Part shown: positions 24,710 through 33,620 of the stretch, one piece after another
Layout of the letters: every line of letters starts with the position of its first letter
Numbering within the stretch: the stretch's first letter is position 1
NCBI GenBank assembly: GCA_046318675.1
Contig: JBKCUA010000013.1
Location: 1-64,000 of the forward strand
DNA from: JBKCUA01 sp046318675
GTDB lineage: Bacteria; Pseudomonadota; Alphaproteobacteria; JAJTHO01
Direction of reading: 5' to 3'
DNA: 64,000 nucleotides
Position numbers and translations under genes: made by a program
The notes under the pieces: generated by a model
The model's input: the letters and a program-made list of their open reading frames with translations, nothing else
Told to the model about the DNA's origin: nothing
Database searches by the model: none

Positions 24710-25866
24710 AAACAGTATCGATCTTAGGTGCCACTGGCACTGTTGGTCGAAAAGCTCTCGACCTAATAAGTCGCAATCATGATCGCTTCCGTCTTGAAAC
24801 TCTCACTGCCGGAAGCGATGCTGCTGGCCTTGCCACACTCGCCAAGGCGCACAATGCTCGTCGCGCTATCCTAGCTGATCCAAGAGGATACAGCACCTTG
24901 CGCGATGCCCTAGCAGGCACAGGGATAGAAGTTGCTATAGGCCTCAAAGCCTTCAATGCTCTAACACCTGTAGATATTTGCATAGCCGCTATTGTCGGGA
25001 TTGCTGGCCTTGAGCCCGTCTTAGCTGCGGCCTCTACGGCTAAAGTACTAGCATTAGCCAACAAAGAAGCTGTTGTCTGTGCTGGGTACTTGGTCCGCCA
25101 AGCAGTAGAAAAAGCAGGCGGCACTCTTATACCGGTTGATTCGGAGCATAATGCTTTATTTCAACTCCTGCACGGAATGGGAAGAAAGAGTCTTCAAAAA
25201 GTAACGCTAACGGCATCTGGGGGTCCCTTTCGAACCCGTCCTTTAGATAGTTTTGCGCGGATCACTCCTGCCGAAGCACTACACCACCCTATCTGGACAA
25301 TGGGGGCAAAAATATCACTTGATTCGGCCACCCTGATGAACAAGGGGCTTGAAGTTATTGAAGCAGCCTTTCTTTTTGACCTACACGGGAATCAAATTGA
25401 TGTCATGATTCATCCCCAAGCCGCCATCCATGCCTTAGCCCACTACCATGACGGCAGCAGCATTGCTCATCTCTCTATTGCTGACATGACAGTCCCATTG
25501 GGACACGCCTTAGGATGGCCGAAACGCCTACGGGATAGTGCACCAACTATTGACCTTACTGCTTTTAGTGAAGGTTTAGACTTTTTCAAACCCGATACCC
25601 ACCGCTACCCATGTCTAAATCTAGCTTACCAAGCCCTTGCCGCTGGCCAAAGTGCCTGCGTTGCCCTTAATGCAGCTAATGAAGTTGCCGGTGAAGCCTT
25701 CCGCCAAGGTCGAATCGCTTTTACGGATATTAGCACCATATGTGCTGATAGCCTTGAAGCGAGCGAGAGTATTGTGCTAGATTCAGCCACAACGGTGCTT
25801 GCCGTTGACGCAACTGCCCGTCGCCGTGCTGAGGATTTCATTGCTACACGCCGCCGGGCTGACTAG
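24706..25866 (+). CDS. dxr: 1-deoxy-D-xylulose-5-phosphate reductoisomerase
   Basis: NADPH-dependent second step of the MEP isoprenoid pathway, feeding the prenyl substrates that UppS uses. The 386-residue protein starts MKTVSILGATGTVGRKALDL (NADPH loop), carries the metal-binding VDSEHNALFQ near residue 148, the loop ASGGPFR, and NKGLEVIEA near residue 220. ATG 24706 overlaps the cdsA stop; rseP begins 9 bases after its stop. Confidence 0.96.
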   Translation: MKTVSILGATGTVGRKALDLISRNHDRFRLETLTAGSDAAGLATLAKAHNARRAILADPRGYSTLRDALAGTGIEVAIGLKAFNALTPVDICIAAIVGIAGLEPVLAAASTAKVLALANKEAVVCAGYLVRQAVEKAGGTLIPVDSEHNALFQLLHGMGRKSLQKVTLTASGGPFRTRPLDSFARITPAEALHHPIWTMGAKISLDSATLMNKGLEVIEAAFLFDLHGNQIDVMIHPQAAIHALAHYHDGSSIAHLSIADMTVPLGHALGWPKRLRDSAPTIDLTAFSEGLDFFKPDTHRYPCLNLAYQALAAGQSACVALNAANEVAGEAFRQGRIAFTDISTICADSLEASESIVLDSATTVLAVDATARRRAEDFIATRRRAD

Positions 25867-25875
25867 GAGGGCTTT

Positions 25876-26982
25876 ATGGAATATCTTTTACAACAAGGCC
25901 CTGTCGCATTCATTGTTGCGCTGGCAACACTTATTTTCTTTCATGAACTGGGTCATTACCTGGTAGCCCGCGCCTGTGGCGTAAGCGTAGAAGTATTTTC
26001 CATCGGTTTTGGTAAGGAAATTTTTGGCTGGAACGATCGCCGTGGCACCCGGTGGAAGGTCTCACTCTTTCCATTAGGCGGCTACGTCAAGATGTACGGC
26101 GACTCCAACGCTGCCAGTGCCCCCATAGGCTTGCCCCATGATGTCCCCCCTGAAGAACGCGCCAAGGCCTTTTGGGCTAAACCCGTGGCCGTACGCAGTG
26201 CCGTTGTCGCCGCTGGTCCTATTGCTAATTTTCTCTTGGCATTCGTTTTATTAACAGGACTTTATGTGACTGCTGGACAGCCCTATGCTCCGCCCGTTAT
26301 TCAAGAAATTCTGCCCGATAGTGCCGCCGCAAAAGCCAACCTTGCCACAGGCGAGCGCATTGTTGCCATTGACGGTCAGGCTGTAAACAGTTTTGAAGAA
26401 ATTCAAAGAATTGTACGCCAAAGCCCTGATATTGAACTCACTTTTACGATCCGCGGCATTGACGACCAAGATCGATCCGTTATCATTACCCCAGCGGTAA
26501 AAGAGGTTGTAGATACCTTCGGCAAGGTGCACCGCACCGGCCTGCTCGGCGTTAAATCCGCCGCTGTAGAAACAAGGGTTTTATCCTTCCCCCAAGCACT
26601 CCTTGAAGCCGTCAACCGCACTTGGATCATGACCGGCGACATTCTGGGCGGCTTATGGGACATCATCACCGGGGTGCGCAGCTTTAAAGAAGTCGGCGGC
26701 CCCATCCAAATCTACCAGGTTTCTGGTCACTTTGCCGCTATCGGCATCGCATCCTTTGTAACCTTTTTGGCGTTAATGTCCATAAACCTTGGCCTGATTA
26801 ACCTGTTTCCTATCCCAGCCTTGGACGGGGGACACCTGCTATTCTATGCTGCTGAGGCCTTGCGCGGCAAGCCCTTGCCTGAACGCATACAGGAAATCGG
26901 CTCCATGGCTGGGGTAGCAACCCTAGCGGTTCTTATGGGCGCAGCAACATGGAACGATATTCTACGGCTGGTACAGGGGTAG
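25876..26982 (+). CDS. rseP: RIP metalloprotease RseP (site-2 protease)
   Basis: Inner-membrane zinc protease that cleaves anti-sigma factors and remnant signal peptides. The 368-residue product has the zinc motif HELGH near residue 22 inside the first membrane helix, one PDZ domain about residues 125-210 (PVIQEILPDSAAAKANL), and the third zinc ligand region NLFPIPALDGGHLLFY near 310. ATG 25876 follows AGGAGG. It closes the uppS-cdsA-dxr-rseP unit, where bamA would usually come next. Confidence 0.95.
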   Translation: MEYLLQQGPVAFIVALATLIFFHELGHYLVARACGVSVEVFSIGFGKEIFGWNDRRGTRWKVSLFPLGGYVKMYGDSNAASAPIGLPHDVPPEERAKAFWAKPVAVRSAVVAAGPIANFLLAFVLLTGLYVTAGQPYAPPVIQEILPDSAAAKANLATGERIVAIDGQAVNSFEEIQRIVRQSPDIELTFTIRGIDDQDRSVIITPAVKEVVDTFGKVHRTGLLGVKSAAVETRVLSFPQALLEAVNRTWIMTGDILGGLWDIITGVRSFKEVGGPIQIYQVSGHFAAIGIASFVTFLALMSINLGLINLFPIPALDGGHLLFYAAEALRGKPLPERIQEIGSMAGVATLAVLMGAATWNDILRLVQG

Positions 26983-27011
26983 AAAAGCAAATCTCTCCGT
27001 CCGATGCTGGT

Positions 27012-28109
27012 TTATCCTGTAGATGCAGTCAAAAGATTACCATTAGACGGCTCCATAGACGAGGCAGTCATACTGCTGGCTCCACTCGCTGGAAGACCTA
27101 CCATAGCCGATGTTAATGTGGCCGCCTGCTGAGTACTAGGTAGATTAGGCACGCCAGACAGGTTGTCTTGTGTGGTAGGTGTAATAGCAGAGTTAGAAGA
27201 CTTCCCAGAGGGGGTAGAGGGGCTGCTACTCGAGGCTATGGTTCTATTCTCTGGCGATGGTGTACCCGCCAATGATGATTCCTCTGAGAGGGAGCTTCTT
27301 CTTCCATCTGAAGGCACCCTAAAATTCAGTTGTGGCATAATACCGGCATCGCGCAATTTTCTCCCCATCCCCGATTTTCCATTCATTATCGCTTCCCATG
27401 GGGAAACAAATGCGGCATAGGGTCCCTGAGTGAAAGGTTTAATTTCGCTACCCCCCAGAAAAGGAAGGCCGCGTCGTTGCGGACCACTGTAAACTGTTGG
27501 TTCGCCAAATACACTATATGCATGTTGAGAATTCAGAGCAAGCAATATGGGCTTGCCGCCGCGCCATTCTAACACCCCCCCACCACTCATGCCGGGAACA
27601 ATCTGCTTTTTCTGATTTTCTGGATTTGTAAGTATATGATACACGCGTCTATTTCCTGTAATATTTCCACCAGAATGATCAACTGTATCTGTAACTTTTG
27701 ATAGTGGCCCTACATCACCCTCTCTAGAAGAACCCACGGTGAGGCCTGGATAACCGTATGCTGTAATTTCAGCTCCCGGTCGTGGCACTTCGCGCTCAAT
27801 TACTGCTGGTACAACACCGGGGATACCCCCGCCCCCAGGCACTTTTACTTTTAGAACGCTGGTATCATATGCTGAACTTGTCGCGATCAATTCTTGAAGG
27901 GGATATTCTTTCCCATCTGGACCTATAACCTTCGCGCCCTTCACATCACCATGCTTTCCAATTACATGATTATTTGTTATTATGATATCAGGAGCAATCA
28001 CCACCGCCGAGCCTAGCGAGTACCGCGTTCCATTTCGATAACCAACGATCGGAAGTACCGTTTTTTTGACTCTGTCTATCTCATTCTTATCCGTCACACG
28101 TTCTGCCAT
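27012..28109 (-). CDS. Trypsin-fold serine protease with Ser/Thr-rich tail, no signal peptide
   Basis: A 365-residue protein with a chymotrypsin-like catalytic triad: His in TNNHVIG near residue 48, Asp in SSAYDTSVLKV near 82, and Ser in VPGMSGGGVL near 174. The N-terminus (MAERVTDKNEIDRVKK) is charged and has no signal peptide or membrane helix, unusual for this family unless exported by another route. From about residue 265 to the end the sequence is low-complexity, rich in Ser, Thr, Pro and Ala. A very AT-rich region precedes it. It could be an intracellular processing enzyme, a non-Sec exported effector or a defence-linked protease; neighbours do not decide. Confidence 0.7.
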   Translation of the reverse strand: MAERVTDKNEIDRVKKTVLPIVGYRNGTRYSLGSAVVIAPDIIITNNHVIGKHGDVKGAKVIGPDGKEYPLQELIATSSAYDTSVLKVKVPGGGGIPGVVPAVIEREVPRPGAEITAYGYPGLTVGSSREGDVGPLSKVTDTVDHSGGNITGNRRVYHILTNPENQKKQIVPGMSGGGVLEWRGGKPILLALNSQHAYSVFGEPTVYSGPQRRGLPFLGGSEIKPFTQGPYAAFVSPWEAIMNGKSGMGRKLRDAGIMPQLNFRVPSDGRRSSLSEESSLAGTPSPENRTIASSSSPSTPSGKSSNSAITPTTQDNLSGVPNLPSTQQAATLTSAMVGLPASGASSMTASSMEPSNGNLLTASTG

Positions 28110-28147
28110 ACTGATTGCCCTCTATTTAAAAAGTTTTTACTCATACT

Positions 28148-28161
28148 ATGATATATATCAT
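28148..28161. promoter_or_regulatory. Perfect 14-bp palindrome in AT-rich divergent region
   Basis: ATGATATATATCAT lies between the serine protease (start 28109, minus) and cyaY (start 28240, plus), within a stretch (28120-28210) that is almost entirely A and T. It could be an operator, or an incidental feature of a promoter-rich AT region. Confidence 0.35.
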
Positions 28162-28239
28162 AAAAATTTATATTTTTAAATATATTTTTTATTTTTTAAA
28201 AATATATCCCCAGCCGCCGTTTTTTTGTATGAAAAAGGC

Positions 28240-28521
28240 ATGAACATTGAGCTCCATGCCCGGCAATGTATTGCTAAAGTCGCCGATGCCGCAGAGAATC
28301 TTGGCCTTGAAAACGACGGTGGTGGTCTTTTATTAACCTTAACCAGCGATAAGGGGGAGTATGTTCTGCACTGGCACACCCCGACGCAGCAGCTGTGGTT
28401 CGCCTCCCCCACCAGCGGTGCCAGCCACTATGCCTTTGATGACCACCAGTGGCGCAATACCCGGGGTGGTGACACCCTGCCCGAACGACTAAGCCATGAC
28501 CTCGGCCTCATTCTTGAATAA
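28240..28521 (+). CDS. cyaY: Frataxin-like iron-donor protein CyaY
   Basis: Small iron-binding protein that modulates IscS-dependent Fe-S cluster assembly. The 93-residue product has the frataxin layout: an acidic N-terminal helix, then GEYVLHW, QLWFASPTSGASHYAFD and W-R at the sheet positions, and a closing amphipathic helix (LPERLSHDLG). ATG 28240 gives MNIELHARQC; a TTG at 28225 is possible. The sheet sequence departs from the E. coli form (LHWHTPTQQLW in place of VINRQEPLHQ), so this is a divergent member. It overlaps coaBC by 26 bp. Confidence 0.75.
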   Translation: MNIELHARQCIAKVADAAENLGLENDGGGLLLTLTSDKGEYVLHWHTPTQQLWFASPTSGASHYAFDDHQWRNTRGGDTLPERLSHDLGLILE

Positions 28522-29749
28522 GACAGTTGTCCTCATCATCAGCGGCGGCATTGCCGCGTACAAGTCTCTCGACCTCATCCGGCGACTGCGTGAGCTGGGG
28601 GTGCGGGTGTTGCCCATCCTCACCAAGGCCGCCGAAGAATTCATCACGCCATTAACCGTGGGTGCATTGGCCGGGGAAATTCCCCGTCGCGATCTCTTTG
28701 ACCTCACCGAAGAAGCCCAGATGGGGCATATCGCCCTAGCAAGAGCCGCTGATCTCATCGTCGTCTGCCCGGCCAGTGCCGATATTCTTGCCCGCATGAC
28801 CCAAGGTCGGGCGGATGATCTGGCTACCACCGTCCTACTGGCCTCTACTGCCCCGGTGCTGGTTTGCCCCGCCATGAACCACCGTATGTGGGCGCATCCA
28901 GCAACACAAGATAACATGGCAACACTCACGAAGCGGGGCATCTATGTAGCTCAGCCCGATACTGGCGATATGGCCTGCGGCGAGCATGGCACAGGTCGTT
29001 TACCCGATGTTGGAGCATTGACCATACTGATAGAGCTACTGCTCGCTGGTCTGCCCAGCAATCGCGCACTGGCCGGGCAGCAGGTACTAATTACCAGCGG
29101 CGCCACCCATGAACAACTTGATCCAGTTCGGTTTATTGGCAATTACAGTAGCGGACTACAAGGCAACGCCATTGCCGCCGGAATGACCTTATGTGGAGCA
29201 GAGGTTACCTTACTATATGGCTATATCTCGGCTCCCCTACCCTGCGGTGTCAAAACCATGTTTACTCCCACCGCCGCGGCTATGTGGGAAGCAGCGCAAG
29301 CCGCTATTCCCGTTGATATTTTTATTGGTGCCGCAGCAGTGGCAGACTGGAAACCAGAAGCATCCTCTCCCGAAAAAATCAAAAAAAATGGCTCCTCCAG
29401 CATCACATTATCGTTCACGCAAACTGATGATATTCTCGCTTTTATCGGCCAAGCTGCACCACGTCCCGGCATCGTGATCGGCTTTGCCGCCGAAACCCAT
29501 AACGATCCACAACGCATCGAAGAAAAACGTCAGCGCAAGGGGTGCAACGGTTTATTATACAATCATATAAGCCAAGAAAATCCAGCTTTTAGTGTTACTG
29601 AAAACACCCTAGTTTTCTACACTGCCCACGGCGCAGAACCGTGGCCAACAGGGCGCAAGACAACCCTTGCCGCCCGGCTTATTGAACGGCTATGGAAAGA
29701 AACACTCAAGGATACCCATTATGCCAACCCAAACCGCCCTGCGCCCTGA
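28496..29749 (+). CDS. coaBC: Bifunctional phosphopantothenoylcysteine decarboxylase / phosphopantothenate-cysteine ligase
   Basis: Two steps of coenzyme A synthesis. The N-terminal CoaC flavoprotein half (about 1-180) has the catalytic His in MGHIALARAAD near residue 76 and the PAMNHRMW loop near 125. The CoaB half (about 190-417) has ITSGATHEQLDPVRFIGNYSSG and the lysine segment EKIKKNG. At 417 residues it is complete. It overlaps cyaY at its start and dut by 29 bp at its end; coaBC-dut is a common bacterial pairing. Confidence 0.95.
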   Translation: MTSASFLNKTVVLIISGGIAAYKSLDLIRRLRELGVRVLPILTKAAEEFITPLTVGALAGEIPRRDLFDLTEEAQMGHIALARAADLIVVCPASADILARMTQGRADDLATTVLLASTAPVLVCPAMNHRMWAHPATQDNMATLTKRGIYVAQPDTGDMACGEHGTGRLPDVGALTILIELLLAGLPSNRALAGQQVLITSGATHEQLDPVRFIGNYSSGLQGNAIAAGMTLCGAEVTLLYGYISAPLPCGVKTMFTPTAAAMWEAAQAAIPVDIFIGAAAVADWKPEASSPEKIKKNGSSSITLSFTQTDDILAFIGQAAPRPGIVIGFAAETHNDPQRIEEKRQRKGCNGLLYNHISQENPAFSVTENTLVFYTAHGAEPWPTGRKTTLAARLIERLWKETLKDTHYANPNRPAP

Positions 29750-30197
29750 AGACATTTTCACCCCTCCCGTAACTATCCAACGCGTCCGCGCCGGAGCCGT
29801 GGTACCTCACTACGCAACCGCCCAAGCGGCTGGCGCAGACTTAAGTGCTTGCATTGAAAAAGATATAATTTTAGACCCTAGCCAGCGCATTCTCATTCCC
29901 ACAGGCTTAGCCTTGGCAATACCCGCTGGGTACGAGGGGCAAGTGCGCCCCCGCTCTGGCCTAGCCCTCAAAAACGGCATAACCGTTCTTAACAGCCCCG
30001 GCACCATTGATGCCGACTACCGCGGCGAAGTCCAAGTAATCCTTGCCAACCTTAGCGATAAACCCTTCACAATTACCCCCGGACTGCGCATCGCCCAACT
30101 CATCATCGCCCCAGTAGTACAGGCTGTATTTAAGGAAGTTACCATGTTGGATACTACCTCTCGAGGCACTGGTGGCTTTGGCTCGACTGGAGCCTAA
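29721..30197 (+). CDS. dut: Deoxyuridine 5'-triphosphate nucleotidohydrolase
   Basis: Trimeric dUTPase that keeps uracil out of DNA and supplies dUMP. I chose ATG 29721 (MPTQTALRPED) after AAGGAT, giving 158 residues with a slightly long N-terminus. The five motifs are present: AAGADLSA, RPRSGLALKNG, TVLNSPGTIDADYRGE, RIAQLII and the C-terminal GGFGSTG arm. It starts within the end of coaBC and converges on guaB with 16 bp between. Confidence 0.96.
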   Translation: MPTQTALRPEDIFTPPVTIQRVRAGAVVPHYATAQAAGADLSACIEKDIILDPSQRILIPTGLALAIPAGYEGQVRPRSGLALKNGITVLNSPGTIDADYRGEVQVILANLSDKPFTITPGLRIAQLIIAPVVQAVFKEVTMLDTTSRGTGGFGSTGA

Positions 30198-30213
30198 AAA
30201 GTAGAATGCGCTA

Positions 30214-31671
30214 CTATGTCCGATAATTGGGAGCCTCTTTAGTAATCACTACATCATGAACATGGCTTTCCCGCATCCCAGCGTTCGTAATGATTACGAA
30301 CTGAGCTTTGTGCTGCAAGTCTTGTATAGTGGCACAGCCAGTATAGCCCATGGAAGCGCGCAATCCTCCCACCAACTGGTGCACCACAGCGGACAAAGCA
30401 CCCTTATAAGGTACCTGCCCCTCTACGCCTTCAGGAACAAACTTAAGACTATTGTCCACCTCGGCTTGGAAATAGCGATCCGCCGAACCACGAGCCATAG
30501 CCCCAACGGAACCCATGCCCCGGTAGGCTTTGTAGGTGCGCCCTTGGTACAAAAATATTTCCCCTGGGCTTTCTTCCGTACCAGCAAATAAAGAACCCAG
30601 CATTACCGTACTGGCCCCTGCTGCTAAAGCTTTAGCGATATCCCCCGAAAAACGAATCCCTCCATCAGCAATGACCGGGATACTCCTAGGCCGACAAACC
30701 TCAGCAACATCTTTTACCGCTGTCAGTTGCGGCACCCCAACCCCAGCGATGATGCGAGTAGTACAGATAGACCCAGGTCCAATACCAACTTTAACGGCAT
30801 CTACACCAGCATCGGCTAAAGCCAAAGCAGCGGCTCCCGTCGCCACATTCCCAGCAATAACCTGAGTCCGTCCGGGCAAATCATTAATGGCCTTTACTGT
30901 ATCAATGACTTTTTGTGAGTGCCCATGAGCCGTATCGACAACCACCGCGTCGCACCCAACGGCAAATAATGCCTCAGCCCTACCCACACCATCGGCTCCA
31001 GTACCCACAGCAGCAGCCACCCGCAAACGACCCGCTCCATCTTTACTTGCATGAGGGAAATTTTGCGACTTTTCAATATCTTTAACAGTAATAAGGCCAA
31101 CACATCGATAAAGATCATCCACAACCAGAAGTTTTTCAATCCGATGAGAATGGAGTAAACGTTTGGCCTCTTCTTGACCTACTCCGGCTTTTACAGTTAC
31201 AAGCTTTTCTGAAGTCATCAACTCTTGCACAGGCTGGCTCGTATTGGCTGCAAATCGTACATCACGGTGGGTAAGAATGCCGCATAGTTTGTGCGTCCCC
31301 GGTTCTACCACAGGAATGCCTGAGATCTTATATTGAGCCATAAGGGCTAAAGCCTCGGCTAAAGTAGCCTCCGGACGAATCGTTACCGGGTTAACAACCA
31401 TCCCAGATTCGAAGCGTTTAACATGACGTACTTCTTCAATTTGCCGCTCCGGGGAAAGGTTTCGGTGAATCACCCCCATTCCACCTTGCTGCGCCATGGC
31501 AATAGCCAGCCGAGCCTCGGTGACGGTATCCATAGCAGACGAAATCAGAGGAATATATAAAGAAATATCACGACTTAAGTGCGTCCCAGTATCGGTTTCA
31601 TGAGGCAGAACAGACGATGCAGCAGGCAAAAGTAAAACATCGTCAAAAGTATACGCTGTACGGAAGGTCAT
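30214..31671 (-). CDS. guaB: Inosine-5'-monophosphate dehydrogenase
   Basis: Rate-limiting NAD-dependent step to XMP in guanine nucleotide synthesis. The 485-residue protein has a TIM-barrel catalytic domain interrupted by two CBS domains (about residues 90-205). The active-site loop IGPGSICTTR carries the catalytic Cys near residue 302, the phosphate site reads IADGGIRFSGD, and the flap MGSVGAM is intact. No guaA is adjacent. Confidence 0.97.
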   Translation of the reverse strand: MTFRTAYTFDDVLLLPAASSVLPHETDTGTHLSRDISLYIPLISSAMDTVTEARLAIAMAQQGGMGVIHRNLSPERQIEEVRHVKRFESGMVVNPVTIRPEATLAEALALMAQYKISGIPVVEPGTHKLCGILTHRDVRFAANTSQPVQELMTSEKLVTVKAGVGQEEAKRLLHSHRIEKLLVVDDLYRCVGLITVKDIEKSQNFPHASKDGAGRLRVAAAVGTGADGVGRAEALFAVGCDAVVVDTAHGHSQKVIDTVKAINDLPGRTQVIAGNVATGAAALALADAGVDAVKVGIGPGSICTTRIIAGVGVPQLTAVKDVAEVCRPRSIPVIADGGIRFSGDIAKALAAGASTVMLGSLFAGTEESPGEIFLYQGRTYKAYRGMGSVGAMARGSADRYFQAEVDNSLKFVPEGVEGQVPYKGALSAVVHQLVGGLRASMGYTGCATIQDLQHKAQFVIITNAGMRESHVHDVVITKEAPNYRT

Positions 31672-31721
31672 GGGTATCTATAAGCTAACGAAACAATTTT
31701 TCAAGGGGTCTATTACAAATT

Positions 31722-33485
31722 TTAAACTTCTTGAGCGCGTACCATACTAGCATACAGGGTTTCTTTTTCAATAAGTTCAGCGTGACTGCCAGTAGCCATC
31801 AGTGTTCCCGCTTCCAACAAAACTACCCGATCCGCAGCTTTGGCTGTAGCCAGACGATGCGCACTGAGCAAAATTGTTGTTGTGCCACGCAGTGACTCCA
31901 ACGCCTGCAAAATAGTTGCCTCAGTCAATGCGTCAAGACTGGCCGTGTATTCATCTAGTAGCAAAATGGAAGGCCGTCGCAGTAGTGCGCGCGCCAGAGT
32001 TAATCGCTGTCGCTGACCTACCGATAAACGCAGTCCACGCTCTCCTACAACTGTGTTGAGTCCCTCAGGTAGTGCCGTTACAAAATCCACTGCTGATGCT
32101 TGCATCAGAGCCGTTTGTACTTTTGCGTCAGTTATAGAACGATTTATCCCCATCAAAAGATTGTCTCTCACCGTACCATCGAACAAAACTGGTTCCTGCC
32201 CTACCCAAGCCACAGCGCATCGAAGATCAGAAACAGGTATGCGCCGGACGTCCACACCATCAATCTTAACTACTCCTCTTTGAGGATCATAAAAGCGCAA
32301 CAATAATTGAAATAAGGTTGTCTTGCCGCTGCCTGATGAACCAACTAAGGCCACCATTTCCCCCGAAGCAATGCTAAGGTTAAAATCGCGATATATGGTC
32401 ACAGTAGGAGCCAAAGGATAAGCGAAAGATACTCCGGCAAAAACTACTGTCCCAGTGCCATTAAGTGTTCCCGGCGGACGTAATAAAGTTAAACCCGAGG
32501 AGACTTCCAGCATTGCCAAAATACGCTCAGCTGCACCGCCAGCTTTTTGCAAATCTCCACCGATTTCCGACAAAGATCCCATAGCTCCAGCAGCGACTAA
32601 AGCATAAAATAAAAACGCCGTCAGTGTGCCAGGTGTTAACTGTCCATCCAACACAGCTACTCCGCCATACCACAACACCACACCCAACGATAAAAATACC
32701 AAAGCAATCACACTTGCTGAAAGCAGTGCCCGAGTACAATTACGACGACGTACAACATTTAAGACCTCAGCCTCATGACTTTTTAAATGCTGCAATATAT
32801 AATTCTCTGCTGTCAGGGCTTGCACTGTACGAATTTCCTGTAGAGCTTGCTGAGCTGTTGCGATTGCCTGGGCACTAATATCTTGAGCCGCCTTACTTGC
32901 AATACGTACCTGACGCAAAAAAATCACTGGCGGCAATAGCACCAAAGGAAGACACCCCAACACCACCAACGTTAGCCTACCACTAGAAACAGTCATTAAA
33001 GCTAAGCCACCAACCGCCGTTAACATATTGCGCACTGCTACAGGAAATGCTCCAGTAAGCACTAACTGTAACAATATTGTATCCGCCGACAGGCGAGATA
33101 ATAGATCGCCGCTACGCTGCTTTTCAAAAAAAGCGACGTCCAGGGACAACCAATGCCGCAGCAATCCCTGCCGCAATGCCCCAGCTACGTTATCGCCGAT
33201 GGTATTGACCAACATACTACGGCTATAACTGGCAACAGCTAGCAACAAAGCCGCCCCCACCAGCACTAAAATTCCTCGATGCAATGTTTCAGAGTTGCCC
33301 GCTGCAAGTCCTTCATCCACCACAATACTCAAGCCTTGCCCCAACGCTAAAACTGTCACCGATGCAATTATTATTGCGAACAAAGTCGCTAATAATTTCC
33401 ACCGATGCGGCCGGAAAAAAGGCCACAATGCCCGTAAGAACCGTACCTGCCCTTTGGAAGCTTCCGGCACGTCAGTTTCCGCCAT
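31722..33485 (-). CDS. ABC transporter, fused membrane and ATPase domains (type I exporter)
   Basis: A 587-residue half-transporter of the MsbA/multidrug ABCB type, probably a homodimeric exporter of lipids or drugs. I use ATG 33485 (MAETDVPEASKG), preceded by AAAGGA, although the frame is open to 33773. Six membrane helices (about 30-310) precede the ATPase domain, with Walker A VGSSGSGKTTL, signature LSVGQRQRL and Walker B ILLLDEYTASLD. The substrate cannot be inferred. A MipA/OmpV barrel gene is divergent from it. Confidence 0.9.
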   Translation of the reverse strand: MAETDVPEASKGQVRFLRALWPFFRPHRWKLLATLFAIIIASVTVLALGQGLSIVVDEGLAAGNSETLHRGILVLVGAALLLAVASYSRSMLVNTIGDNVAGALRQGLLRHWLSLDVAFFEKQRSGDLLSRLSADTILLQLVLTGAFPVAVRNMLTAVGGLALMTVSSGRLTLVVLGCLPLVLLPPVIFLRQVRIASKAAQDISAQAIATAQQALQEIRTVQALTAENYILQHLKSHEAEVLNVVRRRNCTRALLSASVIALVFLSLGVVLWYGGVAVLDGQLTPGTLTAFLFYALVAAGAMGSLSEIGGDLQKAGGAAERILAMLEVSSGLTLLRPPGTLNGTGTVVFAGVSFAYPLAPTVTIYRDFNLSIASGEMVALVGSSGSGKTTLFQLLLRFYDPQRGVVKIDGVDVRRIPVSDLRCAVAWVGQEPVLFDGTVRDNLLMGINRSITDAKVQTALMQASAVDFVTALPEGLNTVVGERGLRLSVGQRQRLTLARALLRRPSILLLDEYTASLDALTEATILQALESLRGTTTILLSAHRLATAKAADRVVLLEAGTLMATGSHAELIEKETLYASMVRAQEV

Positions 33486-33620
33486 GCTTTTTAGAATTCC
33501 TTTCTTTAACGTGTTTGTATACCCTGTGGACAATAAACAAAACCCCTGATTTTTTCGCTTGCTTTGTTTCTTCAACATGGTAAAGGGCAGAATCTTTTCG
33601 TTAAAAAGAAAGCTAATCCC

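Noticed and set aside
30201..30216. AGTAG-N6-CTACT hairpin between dut and guaB
   Set aside because: Only five AT-leaning base pairs with no T-run; too weak to call a terminator.
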